A stretch of 22,772 nt of DNA from a virus: positions 1 through 22,772 of the IMG/VR virus record IMGVR_UViG_3300025141_000825. The stretch is one strand, 5' to 3'. Shown here in pieces: positions 7,956 to 16,328 of the stretch. Positions within the stretch are counted from its first letter, which is position 1; every line of letters begins with the position of its first letter. A program made the translations under genes and the position numbers. The notes below the pieces were generated by a model. It ran no database searches, was not told the origin of the DNA, and saw only the letters and a list, made by a program, of their open reading frames with translations.

Positions 7956-9346
7956 TACTCAACCTCCTCAAGCATCGTCGCACTCATGGTGTAGTAGGTG
8001 TTGCCCCAGGGCTCCCTGCCCCACCATGACGGTCCATCGCTTGGCCATGCCTCAAGCTCGTATCTTGGGATCACAATCGAGACCCTGAGAATGGCGTTCT
8101 GGTGAATGGGGATATTGAGCTCGTTCAACTGTATGACCGCTCCCCTGATAGCACCACCAGGATACAGGGTTGGGGTCATGTCGTCCCATCCAGGCCCATC
8201 AGTCGGGAGGTCCTCCTGCTTGTGCCACGAGAAGGAGTCCATCTTGATCATGAACGTGTGCCGCTGGATCTCAGCGGAGTCCTTTGCCCTGATCCTGTTG
8301 TCGAACGTGTCGGCAACCTGCACCACCAGTTGCATGTCCGTGGCAGGCATGCCCGCAATGGCTCCAGCGTTGTTATCGGTTCCGGTCCACTCAAAGTTGC
8401 CGAACCCGACATGCTCGCCAAAAGGCTTGTTAACAGAGTCCCTGTGGTCCTGGCAAAGCATCAACTGTAGCGCGTCGAAGATGGCAGGCCTCCCAACGAA
8501 CAACTCGGTTGTCCACCCGTATTGCTCGCCAAGGGGCCAAGCCGTCCCCGCGTCTGGCATCTGGTTGATGATACCGGAGGTAAGGGTGCCCTTGATGCGG
8601 AAGTCGTTGAGGAATGACGAGGGGACGGATGACCCTGTAGCCACCTTCCCCTCTCGATTCCAAGTCCCCACCCATGGCCAATGGTGTCGATACTTTGGCA
8701 TCAAGGTCAGGGCACAGTTGCCCGCACTGATGGTGAGCTGCACTCGCCCCGCTCCGTCCCCTCCAGTAACAGACAAGACATCGCCAGTCGTGTATCCGGT
8801 GCCGCAGTCCCTGATCTTAACACCCGTAATCGCACCACCACCACCAACCGTAATGTCCAAGGTGAGCCCGGTCCCCCCAGCAGGGGCAACGGTGGTCGCC
8901 ACATTGGTGGCATTGACATAAGTGGCACCGGCAGCAGTAATAGCCCCCACGTACCTTGTGGGCGTGATGACTTCGCCAGGCACGTACCCTGTGCCTGGGT
9001 TGTTGATGGTTGCGCCTGTCACAACGCCGGCTGTGCTGACGAGGTCTACCGTCATGTTACTTCCGCCGAGACTTGCGCTGGTAGGCGTGTCCCCTGTGGC
9101 GGTTGTGTACCCCGTCCCGCCACTCGTGATCACCAGATCGAACGTGGCTGCGTGGGAAGAGGGCTCGGGCATCCACCCCCACACCCTGTCCTGGGGTATG
9201 AACCGAGTCTTAATGGCAGACGGGGGCATTGAATTGAAGAACGAGACGGTGTCTTCAAGCGCTCGATCAATACGGGTGCCGTCCACCGTTGTGGACTCAG
9301 AGAACTGCTCATCAGTGATGATGCGCGTGTGCTTGGTCTGTGCCAT
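7955..9346 (-). CDS. Phage structural protein with N-terminal GTGY repeats
   Basis: I chose ATG 9346 (MAQTKHTRIITDEQFSES, 463 residues) because it overlaps the previous stop as TGATG. The in-frame start 57 bases upstream would run back into the previous gene. Residues 1-65 are a conserved-looking head, and 69-208 are inserted Gly/Thr repeats with GTGY at 77-80, 118-121 and 182-185. From about 217 a Trp-rich beta domain follows (HHWPWVGTWN) and continues to the end. There is no signal peptide, membrane span or catalytic motif. With the following 682-residue gene it forms a pair carrying the same repeat type. A tail-fibre, collar or head-decoration component is likely but unproven. Confidence 0.7.
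   Translation of the reverse strand: MAQTKHTRIITDEQFSESTTVDGTRIDRALEDTVSFFNSMPPSAIKTRFIPQDRVWGWMPEPSSHAATFDLVITSGGTGYTTATGDTPTSASLGGSNMTVDLVSTAGVVTGATINNPGTGYVPGEVITPTRYVGAITAAGATYVNATNVATTVAPAGGTGLTLDITVGGGGAITGVKIRDCGTGYTTGDVLSVTGGDGAGRVQLTISAGNCALTLMPKYRHHWPWVGTWNREGKVATGSSVPSSFLNDFRIKGTLTSGIINQMPDAGTAWPLGEQYGWTTELFVGRPAIFDALQLMLCQDHRDSVNKPFGEHVGFGNFEWTGTDNNAGAIAGMPATDMQLVVQVADTFDNRIRAKDSAEIQRHTFMIKMDSFSWHKQEDLPTDGPGWDDMTPTLYPGGAIRGAVIQLNELNIPIHQNAILRVSIVIPRYELEAWPSDGPSWWGREPWGNTYYTMSATMLEEVE
8723..9142 (-). repeat. GTGY peptide repeat region (copy in the 463-residue protein)
   Basis: Three units carry Gly-Thr-Gly-Tyr at protein residues 77-80, 118-121 and 182-185. Each is preceded by a strand of the type ITGVKIRDC or VTGATINNP and followed by a GDV/GEV strand, the last also by VTGGDGAG. 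The alternation of short strands and glycine turns suggests a small beta-repeat fold. Confidence 0.75.
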
Positions 9347-9927
9347 CAGATACTCGCTGTAACGGTGGCTGTGCCGTATGCGTGGGTGGTCTTGTTGTAG
9401 CAACCCACGATCTGAATATTGCCCGCAGCTCCAGAGTGGTCAAAGAGGTTTCCGGCTACAGACGGGTCCCCTTTGAACACGCAGCCAACGAAGATCGCCT
9501 TAGCCCCAGCCACGACGCTGACAAACGTGGTCTTGTCGGACGCATCCTTCTCAAAGGTGCAGTTCCTGAAGACAGCGACCGACGTGCCACGGATGTTAAT
9601 GAGTTCATCGGTGTTGTCAGTCGATGACGTGAAGTGGATCCCGTCAAACACAGCATCTGCCTCAATGATGACCTTTCTGGTCATGTAGCACCCAGCGGAC
9701 AGCGCTCTGACGGTCGTGTCTGCCACTCCAATCCTGCACCCAAAGTTCCTTCCGGCAGGAAGCGTTATGGCGTTGTTGGTGGGCGCAGGCTCCTCTATTC
9801 GAGCCGGGGCTGGTCCATCAATACCCACCGCTGCCACGACGTTAGCTACGTCATCGCGCACCTGCTGGTTGAACATCTCAACCTTCGTGAACCCCTCTTG
9901 CTGGGGTATCTCAAAGACACGCCCCAT
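9346..9927 (-). CDS. Small right-handed beta-helix (pectate-lyase-like) virion protein
   Basis: This 193-residue protein starts at ATG 9927, overlapping the nozzle stop as TAATG with AAGGGGCAGG upstream. Residues 1-50 form a helical N-terminal segment (KVEMFNQQVRDDVANVVAAV) that could attach it to the virion. After a Pro/Ala linker, residues 58-193 repeat the rhythm of beta-helix rungs: VFDGIHFTS, INIRGTSVAVFRNCTFEKD, VVAGAKAIFVGCVFKGD, IQIVGCYNKT, with stacked Asn/Cys turn positions. This pattern is typical of parallel beta-helix tail-fibre and tailspike proteins, but the protein is far shorter than a tailspike and shows no catalytic residues. A fibre base or adhesin tip is a reasonable guess. 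Confidence 0.6.
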   Translation of the reverse strand: MGRVFEIPQQEGFTKVEMFNQQVRDDVANVVAAVGIDGPAPARIEEPAPTNNAITLPAGRNFGCRIGVADTTVRALSAGCYMTRKVIIEADAVFDGIHFTSSTDNTDELINIRGTSVAVFRNCTFEKDASDKTTFVSVVAGAKAIFVGCVFKGDPSVAGNLFDHSGAAGNIQIVGCYNKTTHAYGTATVTASI

Positions 9928-12914
9928 TACCTGCCCCTTCTGCGGCGACCACCGAGACCGGCAACCCTGACAAGAGCCTTGATAGACTCAAACACAAGCC
10001 CCTGCCCGCGCTCCTGAATGAAGCCAAAGACCATGTAGGTGAACGTGCGCCCCTTCACGGATAGCGACGTCGCCATGACCTCTGGGTTGGGGTCATCCAC
10101 TAGGTACGTGCCCTGCGTCTTGTTGTCGAGATCGCTGCTGCCGTACTTCATCCCAGCGGTGCCAAAGGTCTTCTTGATGAGGCCGGCGGCAGCGTCCTTC
10201 ACTCGCGTGCGGATCGTCTGCTCAGAGCGGGACTCTTCCCACGCAGGGCTATCTGCCGAGCTCGCAGTGGTGTCTACCACCTGCATGGTCCAGCCTTTCT
10301 GCTCTGAGGCGACGGACACGTTAAACAGGCCATACACCCAGTTGGGCACGAGGTAGTTGGCCACAGTGGCCGGCCCGCGTGACAGGAACCGGGAGAAGAG
10401 GCCTCGCGCCTTCATGCCCTGCTCTCCACTGCCGACCATCTGGGACTTGTAGGCCCAGTCAACAGGCTGGGCTACGTTGTCGTGCTTTCGCTTGTCCGTA
10501 GTTGTCCACTGCTCCCAGGGTATGAAGCCCCCGTCTGTTGACCACGTCAGTCCAGAGCCCGTGTTGTTGTTCTTGATCCATGGCAAGTCTTGCCCATCAA
10601 CTGCCTGGCGAGATGCGACAAGCCCCATGCCGCTAACGCTGTAAGTGCCCGTATTGGCGCGCATGGGGATGTAGATGATCGTGGACTTTCGCCTTGGGGC
10701 GATGTTCATGTACGGGTAGTGATACCAGTCTGACCCGGAATGACCTGGGCCATCCCCCCTCCACTCAATGCGAACCATGTCGCCAGAATAGATGGGCACT
10801 GCTGTCGCTGAGTTGGCCACCTGAACGCGCTCGTCTGTTCCCATCACGTTGGGAGACCCTATGGTCGTGTAGTAACCCTTCCAGCTCGACACCCTCTCGG
10901 AAGGGAGCAGGAAGTCAATCTGGGTGTTTGCCGTCTGGTCTTCTCCCTGGACCACGGGCTGCCACTTGGTTGGGTCAAACCTGAACCAGAGCTTGAACTG
11001 CTGCATGTAGTACTCTGTGACCCCAGCGTCTAGCAGCGGCATGGATGGCACAAGCGAAACCGGAAGGAGCCAGACATTGTCGTTCTCGGTGACGGTGTAG
11101 CCCAGCGGGAACACGTATCCCTTGGGAACAGGTATCCACGGATCGATGTACCATGTGGACCCATTGATGTAAGGGGTGTGCCCGTCAGAGGCAACAGTGT
11201 ACTTCCCGGCGATAAAGCGGTCATCTTCGTTGCGAATAGACCTGTCAATGCCGCCACCCCTTCCATAGCGCAGTATGTACGCAGAGAAGGACTGCACATC
11301 GTCATCGACGTCCACCACGGCAGCGTCTGGCTTCCACTTGGCCTGATCTGCAAGCTTCTGCTTATCAGCCATTCCAACCAGAAAGAGGTCACGCTGCCCA
11401 GACACAAGCCATGGGTTCGTTACGAACCCATCCGGGTTGTCGGCGTTCTGGACAATGCCTGGGTAGGAGTTCGTCGCAGATCCGCCACCCCCGCCAGTGG
11501 CTGTCGCGTAATAGACACTGGAGGTGTAGCTCCAAAAGGACCACATGCTGTTGGCCAAGCATATGGTGAGGTTCTGCTCAGGAACTGTGATCAGGAGCGC
11601 CCTGAGCTCGGGAGAGTACACGCAGTTGACGCCCGGGTCTTTGAAGTACAGGGCTGTGTGCGGCTGTTGGGTATCGAGAGGCGTGAACCCAGACTCCTCC
11701 AGGAACGACGTCAGCGGGTTGGAGACGTAGTCGGTGAAGTACGCATCTACATGTCCGCTTGAAAGGCGGACCTGTAGATCTCCCGAGTAGGTGTAGACCC
11801 CAGACTTGTCCACGAAGAAGAGCATGTCTTCGACGCGCACGATTGCGTTGGGACCAACGCAGCCCACGTTGTCGGAGATAGCCATGAGACGCCCGCCAGA
11901 GACGGTCGCCCCTGCAGACGGCTGGAAGATGAAGGTCTCGTCAGAGGTCAACATCACGAGCTGCCCGTTGATCGCGGCCATTGCGACCACATCGCCTTCA
12001 GACGGCAGCGTGATGAAGTTGTCCGTGCCAATGGTGGTGGGATCACCAGACTCGCTGAAGAAGATGGTGCGCCCAACCGCATAGACCAGGCGACTGCCCA
12101 TGGAGCAAACCACGTCAGGGGTGCCCACTTCGTCCTGCTTGAAGAAGGCCTCTGACTCGCCAACCTCTGTGCGCGGGACCTTGATCGTAGCCTGCTGAAC
12201 CAGGGAGGACTCGCCATATGGACGCGCCCAGTCGTTTCTGTACTCAGAGTCAATGAACCTGAAACGGGGCTTCTGCGGGAATGTCCCCGGCACGTAGTAC
12301 ATGAGCCCAGTGCGCTTGGACCCAAAGAACAGAACGTCCGTGTCACCACGGTAACTGTACTCCTGGAAGTAGAAGTAGTCGTCCTTGTCAGCCCCTACCC
12401 ACTTCTGAGCGTCTGCCTCAAGGTTGGTGTCGTAGTGGCCGAACCACCCCTCCATCCCATGCCCAAGGCTTCGCGAGCTCGTGACCTGCCCCTCTACTTG
12501 CTGCGCCGACGTGTGAACGTAGATGGGCTCCTCCCATCTGGTGTCCGTTGTCGCGTCATAGATGTTCACGCAATAGAGAGGCAGCAGTTGGGTCTTGTCG
12601 GGGCCTGAGCCCGTGTTGTTCTTGCAGTAGAACACTGAGATGATCTGCTGGTTCCCGGTTGAGGTTGTGATCAGCCGAGAGCCGAGGTGCTTCTGATAGC
12701 CCCACTTCAGCGAGATGCGGTCTGCGCTACGCGCAACGTCGGTTGTCTCGTTCATAGGCATCTGGGTGGTGAACTGAGTCACCTGCCCGAAACCCTTCCG
12801 AACGTGCCACGCTCCCTGCCTGTGGATCATGTTGAGGGCAAACGCGCCACGGGTCGGCTCGACCACATGAGTGCCGCCCTCTAGAAGCTCAACCTCTTGC
12901 CCTGCTACTGCCAT
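9927..12914 (-). CDS. Large tail nozzle-type (beta-propeller) protein
   Basis: This is a 995-residue protein. ATG 12914 is supported by GGGGTGAT immediately upstream, which overlaps the previous TAG. The N-terminus (MAVAGQEVELLEGGTHVVEP) is followed by beta-rich sequence. A region starting near residue 265 has blade-like repeats: GSRLVYAVGRTIFFSESGDP, then GDVVAMAAINGQLVMLTSDE, then MLFFVDKSGVYTYSG. This repeated strand pattern is what T7-gp12-like and P22-gp10-like nozzle proteins of podoviruses show, and the gene follows the adaptor candidate, where the nozzle is expected. The C-terminal 350 residues are Trp-rich and end in a basic GGRRRRGR tail. No enzyme motif is visible. A distal tail hub of another type is the alternative. 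Confidence 0.6.
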   Translation of the reverse strand: MAVAGQEVELLEGGTHVVEPTRGAFALNMIHRQGAWHVRKGFGQVTQFTTQMPMNETTDVARSADRISLKWGYQKHLGSRLITTSTGNQQIISVFYCKNNTGSGPDKTQLLPLYCVNIYDATTDTRWEEPIYVHTSAQQVEGQVTSSRSLGHGMEGWFGHYDTNLEADAQKWVGADKDDYFYFQEYSYRGDTDVLFFGSKRTGLMYYVPGTFPQKPRFRFIDSEYRNDWARPYGESSLVQQATIKVPRTEVGESEAFFKQDEVGTPDVVCSMGSRLVYAVGRTIFFSESGDPTTIGTDNFITLPSEGDVVAMAAINGQLVMLTSDETFIFQPSAGATVSGGRLMAISDNVGCVGPNAIVRVEDMLFFVDKSGVYTYSGDLQVRLSSGHVDAYFTDYVSNPLTSFLEESGFTPLDTQQPHTALYFKDPGVNCVYSPELRALLITVPEQNLTICLANSMWSFWSYTSSVYYATATGGGGGSATNSYPGIVQNADNPDGFVTNPWLVSGQRDLFLVGMADKQKLADQAKWKPDAAVVDVDDDVQSFSAYILRYGRGGGIDRSIRNEDDRFIAGKYTVASDGHTPYINGSTWYIDPWIPVPKGYVFPLGYTVTENDNVWLLPVSLVPSMPLLDAGVTEYYMQQFKLWFRFDPTKWQPVVQGEDQTANTQIDFLLPSERVSSWKGYYTTIGSPNVMGTDERVQVANSATAVPIYSGDMVRIEWRGDGPGHSGSDWYHYPYMNIAPRRKSTIIYIPMRANTGTYSVSGMGLVASRQAVDGQDLPWIKNNNTGSGLTWSTDGGFIPWEQWTTTDKRKHDNVAQPVDWAYKSQMVGSGEQGMKARGLFSRFLSRGPATVANYLVPNWVYGLFNVSVASEQKGWTMQVVDTTASSADSPAWEESRSEQTIRTRVKDAAAGLIKKTFGTAGMKYGSSDLDNKTQGTYLVDDPNPEVMATSLSVKGRTFTYMVFGFIQERGQGLVFESIKALVRVAGLGGRRRRGR

Positions 12915-12923
12915 CGATCACCC

Positions 12924-13631
12924 CTACATGAACTGATGAGAGGTGCGCACCTGAGACACGTACTGGGCCCCGTTGTAGTTCCTCGTGTTGAGGTACTCTG
13001 TCAGAGCAGAGGACCGCTCTTGCAACTGAAACAGCAGGGGCTCGTTGATCACACCATCAAGGATGAAGTACTGCTTCGCCGCCAATAGCGCGATTACGTC
13101 GTGGAACAGCGATAGGTTGTCCACAAACGAAGTGCCCGTTGACCAATCAACGTAACCAGCACCAGGACCAGGGACAGCGCCCGTCGCAGTTGGCTCCGGG
13201 AAATACGTGAGCTGCAGGTCCACCGTCATCGCGTTGCCAAACCGGAGGAACGTGTTGTCAAGGAAGAATGCGTCCGATGTCTCCAACAACGACCCGCGAG
13301 TCGTCACTGGCGTCATCGGAGTGTTCGTCGTCCCATCGCTGTTCGTGGTGCAGAGAGAGACGAGCTTCAGCATGCGCGGCTGCGTAAGGTTCGCGTCCGC
13401 TCCAAACACCCTCAGGGCGTTGCCAGGGTCCGCCAAGTCGTAACTCGCTACCCCCGCCAGGGACAGCGTTGCGTTGGTCGTGTAGATGCTTTCGTCTACC
13501 TGGAGGACGGTCCACTGGAACTCCCTGTATGCCTGAGCCAACATGGTCGCGGCCATGGCGTCTGTGATGAAGGTCTGGTCAGGCTCGTCGATGTACTGCC
13601 GAAACAGGCTAGTAATCTCGCTTACGATCAC
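12924..13631 (-). CDS. Probable head-tail connector (adaptor) protein
   Basis: This 235-residue protein starts at GTG 13631. The GTG overlaps the portal stop (GTGA), with GGAGGGGG upstream. Residues 1-50 are helical (MIVSEITSLFRQYIDEPDQT, then AYREFQWTVLQ). The middle is beta-rich (TNATLSLAGVASYDLADPGN) and residues 175-225 form a long helix (DNLSLFHDVIALLAAKQYFI). An N-terminal helix, beta insert and C-terminal helices, directly after the portal and before the nozzle, match adaptors such as T7 gp11 and P22 gp4 in position and size. The assignment rests mainly on position and architecture, as I see no diagnostic motif. Confidence 0.55.
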   Translation of the reverse strand: MIVSEITSLFRQYIDEPDQTFITDAMAATMLAQAYREFQWTVLQVDESIYTTNATLSLAGVASYDLADPGNALRVFGADANLTQPRMLKLVSLCTTNSDGTTNTPMTPVTTRGSLLETSDAFFLDNTFLRFGNAMTVDLQLTYFPEPTATGAVPGPGAGYVDWSTGTSFVDNLSLFHDVIALLAAKQYFILDGVINEPLLFQLQERSSALTEYLNTRNYNGAQYVSQVRTSHQFM

Positions 13632-15550
13632 AGGGCACCCCCTCCGCGCATTGCAGACATCAAGGCTTCATTGCGGTTGGTGCCCGCCCTCTCCGCTCCA
13701 GCGAGGCTTCCTGGGGCTTGCTGCCTCGGTGCCATTGCCTGAACCCCCTGGGGGGATGGCTGTGGAGGACCAGGCGGGGGTTGTGGGCCCATCGCCTGGA
13801 GCGGAGAGGGGGCAGGGCGAGGCCAGACAGTGAGGCTTTGTGCAGCCATCTCATACGCGCCGGGAGGCATGTTCGCGGTGTTGATCGCGACGAGGATCTT
13901 GGAGATGTGATCCTGCGTATCGTCTGGCAGCCCATAGAACTCGGTGGACTGCATGAACTCTGTGAACACCTTCCTGAATGCTTCGAGGTCGTCTGACTTG
14001 TAGATCTGAGGATCTGCACCGAGCTTGACGCTCTCAAGGATGTCACGAGCGTGCGCCATGCCGCGCACCTTCTCGGAGACAAACGAGTTGCCCGTCCTGA
14101 AACTGAGCTCATCCATGGCGATCTTGGGATCAAGGAGCCCGAGTTGCATCAACTCGATGACCTTGGCGTCTCGGTCTTGCGCCTCGTGGCGGAACAGTGA
14201 GCCGGCCTCGATGAAGACCTCAGGGTCTTCCGAGAGGTCAGTCCCCTGGATGATCTTGAATGCTGCTCGACCCGTGTGGTCGAGCATCCTGATCATCTTC
14301 TCCTCAGTGTAGTAGTGCTTCATCAGCATGAGCGCTGTCTTGGCCATTGAGGCAACGGAGGCCTCAATGTCGTTCTGAGTGCCCTGCAACTGGCTCGTGT
14401 CGTAGGAGGCCAGGGTCTCCATCGCCTTGCCCGAGGTCACGCCCACTGCGCGCTTACCAAGGGTCACAGAGTGCAAGCCAGCCACGTCGCCCATCTCGCT
14501 CTGGATGCGGGTGATGTTGTCAATGACGTGGCTGGGGATGGCAGCTCCAGTGATCTGCTCAGGCTTCCCTCCCGAGGGGTTGTAGTAGATCTTCTCCCCA
14601 ACCCTGTTGGTGATCGCACTCGCCGCAATGCCAGCGGTCTTGGGCACCACCCACTTGGGGTTGGACATCATCTCGATGTTGTGGACAACCTGGGTCCGCG
14701 CCTTGTTGTACAGCGTCTGCAAGTCAAGCAGAGGGGCCAACAGGCTCAAGCCCCACAGCCGCCTGGGAATCACAGAGTAGCGGACAATATCCACAGGGAA
14801 CGCGCCGACGGGGAACATCTCTTTGTAGAGGTAGGTGTTCCCCATCACGATGGCATGGCGTCCGTCTCTCCAGTAGATCTCAAACGTCTCGATCCGATCA
14901 GGCGGGAACTCGCCAGCGGCATTGGGCTGCCTAATCTCCTCGTCGCCTGGCGAAGCAGCAACCGCAACCGCGATCTCTTCAGCGTGATCAGGATACGCCT
15001 TCTTGAGCTCGGCGCGTGGGAAGAAGCTTCTCAGCGCAATGAACTGAGACTTCTCAGGCTCCAGCACACCACCCTCAAAGAAGATGTCGTAGGCACCGAA
15101 CGTCTCAAGCCTCACCGTCTTGGTCCCAGGGTCATAGTAGGTGTGCAGGGCAGCGGTTCCTGTCGTGAGGATCCACTCCAGCATCTTGGTGAGCGTCACC
15201 TTCACCTTCTCAGCCTGCCAGAAGTACTTGAGCGTCATCTCAGAGGTCTGAGCCTTGATGATGTCGTCATAAGCAGGAGAGGCGGGAACAACTGCCGTGG
15301 ATGGGTAAGCCATGGCCAGACGAGCCAACACGTTCCGGTAGGTGTTCAGCAACAGGTTGACCGTGACCCGGAACAGTCCGTCATTGCGGGGAGGAACAAC
15401 AGGCGCGTACTGACCAATCCGGTCGTCAAAGTTGAGCCACTGTCGCCCTTCAAGGAACAGGAGGCTCAGGTCCCACAAGCGCTCCTCAGTGCTCTTGTCC
15501 TCCTGAGATGTAGTCAGGATGCCGTTGACGTTCTGGGGAAACTCCCTCAT
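13628..15550 (-). CDS. Portal protein
   Basis: This 640-residue protein starts at ATG 15550 in an ATGA overlap. It forms the dodecameric ring through which DNA enters and leaves the capsid. Supporting sequence: LEGRQWLNF at 33-41, the helix VTVNLLLNTYRNVLARL at 62-78, GTAALHTYYDP at 131-141, YDIFFEGG at 154-161, and a central segment near 270-300 reading LDLQTLYNKARTQVVHNIEM. That last pattern (Gln, Tyr-Asn-Lys then a long helix) is typical of podovirus-type portals. The length fits the family. The last 80 residues are Pro/Gln/Ala-rich and disordered, so probably not part of the ring. Its position downstream of the capsid gene is unusual. Confidence 0.85.
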   Translation of the reverse strand: MREFPQNVNGILTTSQEDKSTEERLWDLSLLFLEGRQWLNFDDRIGQYAPVVPPRNDGLFRVTVNLLLNTYRNVLARLAMAYPSTAVVPASPAYDDIIKAQTSEMTLKYFWQAEKVKVTLTKMLEWILTTGTAALHTYYDPGTKTVRLETFGAYDIFFEGGVLEPEKSQFIALRSFFPRAELKKAYPDHAEEIAVAVAASPGDEEIRQPNAAGEFPPDRIETFEIYWRDGRHAIVMGNTYLYKEMFPVGAFPVDIVRYSVIPRRLWGLSLLAPLLDLQTLYNKARTQVVHNIEMMSNPKWVVPKTAGIAASAITNRVGEKIYYNPSGGKPEQITGAAIPSHVIDNITRIQSEMGDVAGLHSVTLGKRAVGVTSGKAMETLASYDTSQLQGTQNDIEASVASMAKTALMLMKHYYTEEKMIRMLDHTGRAAFKIIQGTDLSEDPEVFIEAGSLFRHEAQDRDAKVIELMQLGLLDPKIAMDELSFRTGNSFVSEKVRGMAHARDILESVKLGADPQIYKSDDLEAFRKVFTEFMQSTEFYGLPDDTQDHISKILVAINTANMPPGAYEMAAQSLTVWPRPAPSPLQAMGPQPPPGPPQPSPQGVQAMAPRQQAPGSLAGAERAGTNRNEALMSAMRGGGAL

Positions 15551-16326
15551 GACGGCACGCTGCCCGTCGGGGGGAGAGTGTCAAAGTCACCTGTCGCAGC
15601 TCCAGGTGCGGACTGGTAGTACTCGTTGTACATGGGCAGCCATACCTCTTCAAACATCTTGAAGTTACCCTGGTTGAACTGCCCGGCAACAGTCGGGGGC
15701 ATCTGGACATAAGCCCCATATTGCTCTGGGGGCATGTTCGCCACGTACCTGTCAACCGCAGCCTTCCTCTGGTGCTCCCTGTAGTCACGGCTCACTTGAG
15801 GAAGGGTGCTTGCGGTGCTCGTCACAGCCGGCATCACGGTCCCGAAACCGAGATCTCCACCCGCGCCAACTCGGCCAATCTGACCACCAAGCGCTGCGCC
15901 TCCTGCAACGAGCGCAGGAGCAGCGGGCGCGAGCGGTGGGATGAAACTCAGGGCTGTGCCGGCGAGGCCTCCAATGGCGGACCCGGCAGCCTGCCACTCG
16001 TTAATGCTCTGAGCTTTTTCCCGCTCTTTCGCAATCCTCCGGTTTTGCTCGTCTTGCCTGATCTGAGCAGCGCGCTCCAGAAGCGCGTCTCGACCCTGGT
16101 CAACGACAGCAGTCGTGCCGGTCGGATCACCAGCGGGGGCACCCTGTGAAAGCTGAAACCTTCCCCCGCCAGGAGGGGGGCCAGGCGGAAGGACTGCCAA
16201 CCTGTCAGACGGCTGTTGCATGGGCATTCCGCCGCCAAACCCGTACCCGTAGTTCCAGGGCATTGCGGGCGCATACCTGTTGGCCATGGACTGCTGTCCA
16301 TACATGGGCGGCATCTGCGTGACCAT
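15547..16326 (-). CDS. Gly/Pro/Gln-rich probable virion protein with hydrophobic glycine zipper
   Basis: The start is taken as ATG 16326 (259 residues), because AGAGGGGAG lies 5 bases upstream. A GTG at 16332 would have this site fused to it and so is less likely. Residues 1-68 are Met/Pro/Gly/Gln-rich and disordered. Residues 75-112 form a charged helix (RDALLERAAQIRQDEQNRRI). Residues about 113-163 are a long hydrophobic Ala/Gly stretch (AAGSAIGGLAGTALSF, then PALVAGGAALGGQIGRVGAG) with GxxxG spacing, as in proteins that insert into membranes. The C-terminal 80 residues are soluble. It lies between the small membrane protein and the portal. A membrane-active internal head or ejection protein is a plausible role; I recognise no family. 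Confidence 0.65.
   Translation of the reverse strand: MVTQMPPMYGQQSMANRYAPAMPWNYGYGFGGGMPMQQPSDRLAVLPPGPPPGGGRFQLSQGAPAGDPTGTTAVVDQGRDALLERAAQIRQDEQNRRIAKEREKAQSINEWQAAGSAIGGLAGTALSFIPPLAPAAPALVAGGAALGGQIGRVGAGGDLGFGTVMPAVTSTASTLPQVSRDYREHQRKAAVDRYVANMPPEQYGAYVQMPPTVAGQFNQGNFKMFEEVWLPMYNEYYQSAPGAATGDFDTLPPTGSVPS
15551..15568 (-). promoter_or_regulatory. Hairpin abutting the portal start codon
   Basis: On the minus strand the 18 bases GACGGGCAGCGTGCCGTC directly precede the portal ATG. They can fold as a stem of seven pairs with one bulged G and a three-base loop. No Shine-Dalgarno site is visible upstream, unlike at most neighbouring genes. With the ATGA overlap this suggests that portal translation depends on ribosomes finishing the upstream gene. 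The hairpin is seen; the control role is inferred. Confidence 0.4.
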
Positions 16327-16328
16327 GC

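Noticed and set aside
8106-8921. 271-codon plus-strand open frame
   Set aside because: It is antisense to the GTGY-repeat structural gene and reflects its codon bias; there is no ribosome binding site or domain evidence.
9347-9403. Upstream in-frame start for the 463-residue structural protein
   Set aside because: It would extend into the preceding beta-helix gene with a His/Arg-rich stretch unlike the rest; ATG 9346 overlaps the previous stop and fits the pattern of the operon.
14471-15619. 382-codon plus-strand open frame
   Set aside because: It is antisense to the portal gene; the translation is rich in His, Arg, Val and Leu with no recognisable domain, which is typical of a GC-rich shadow frame.
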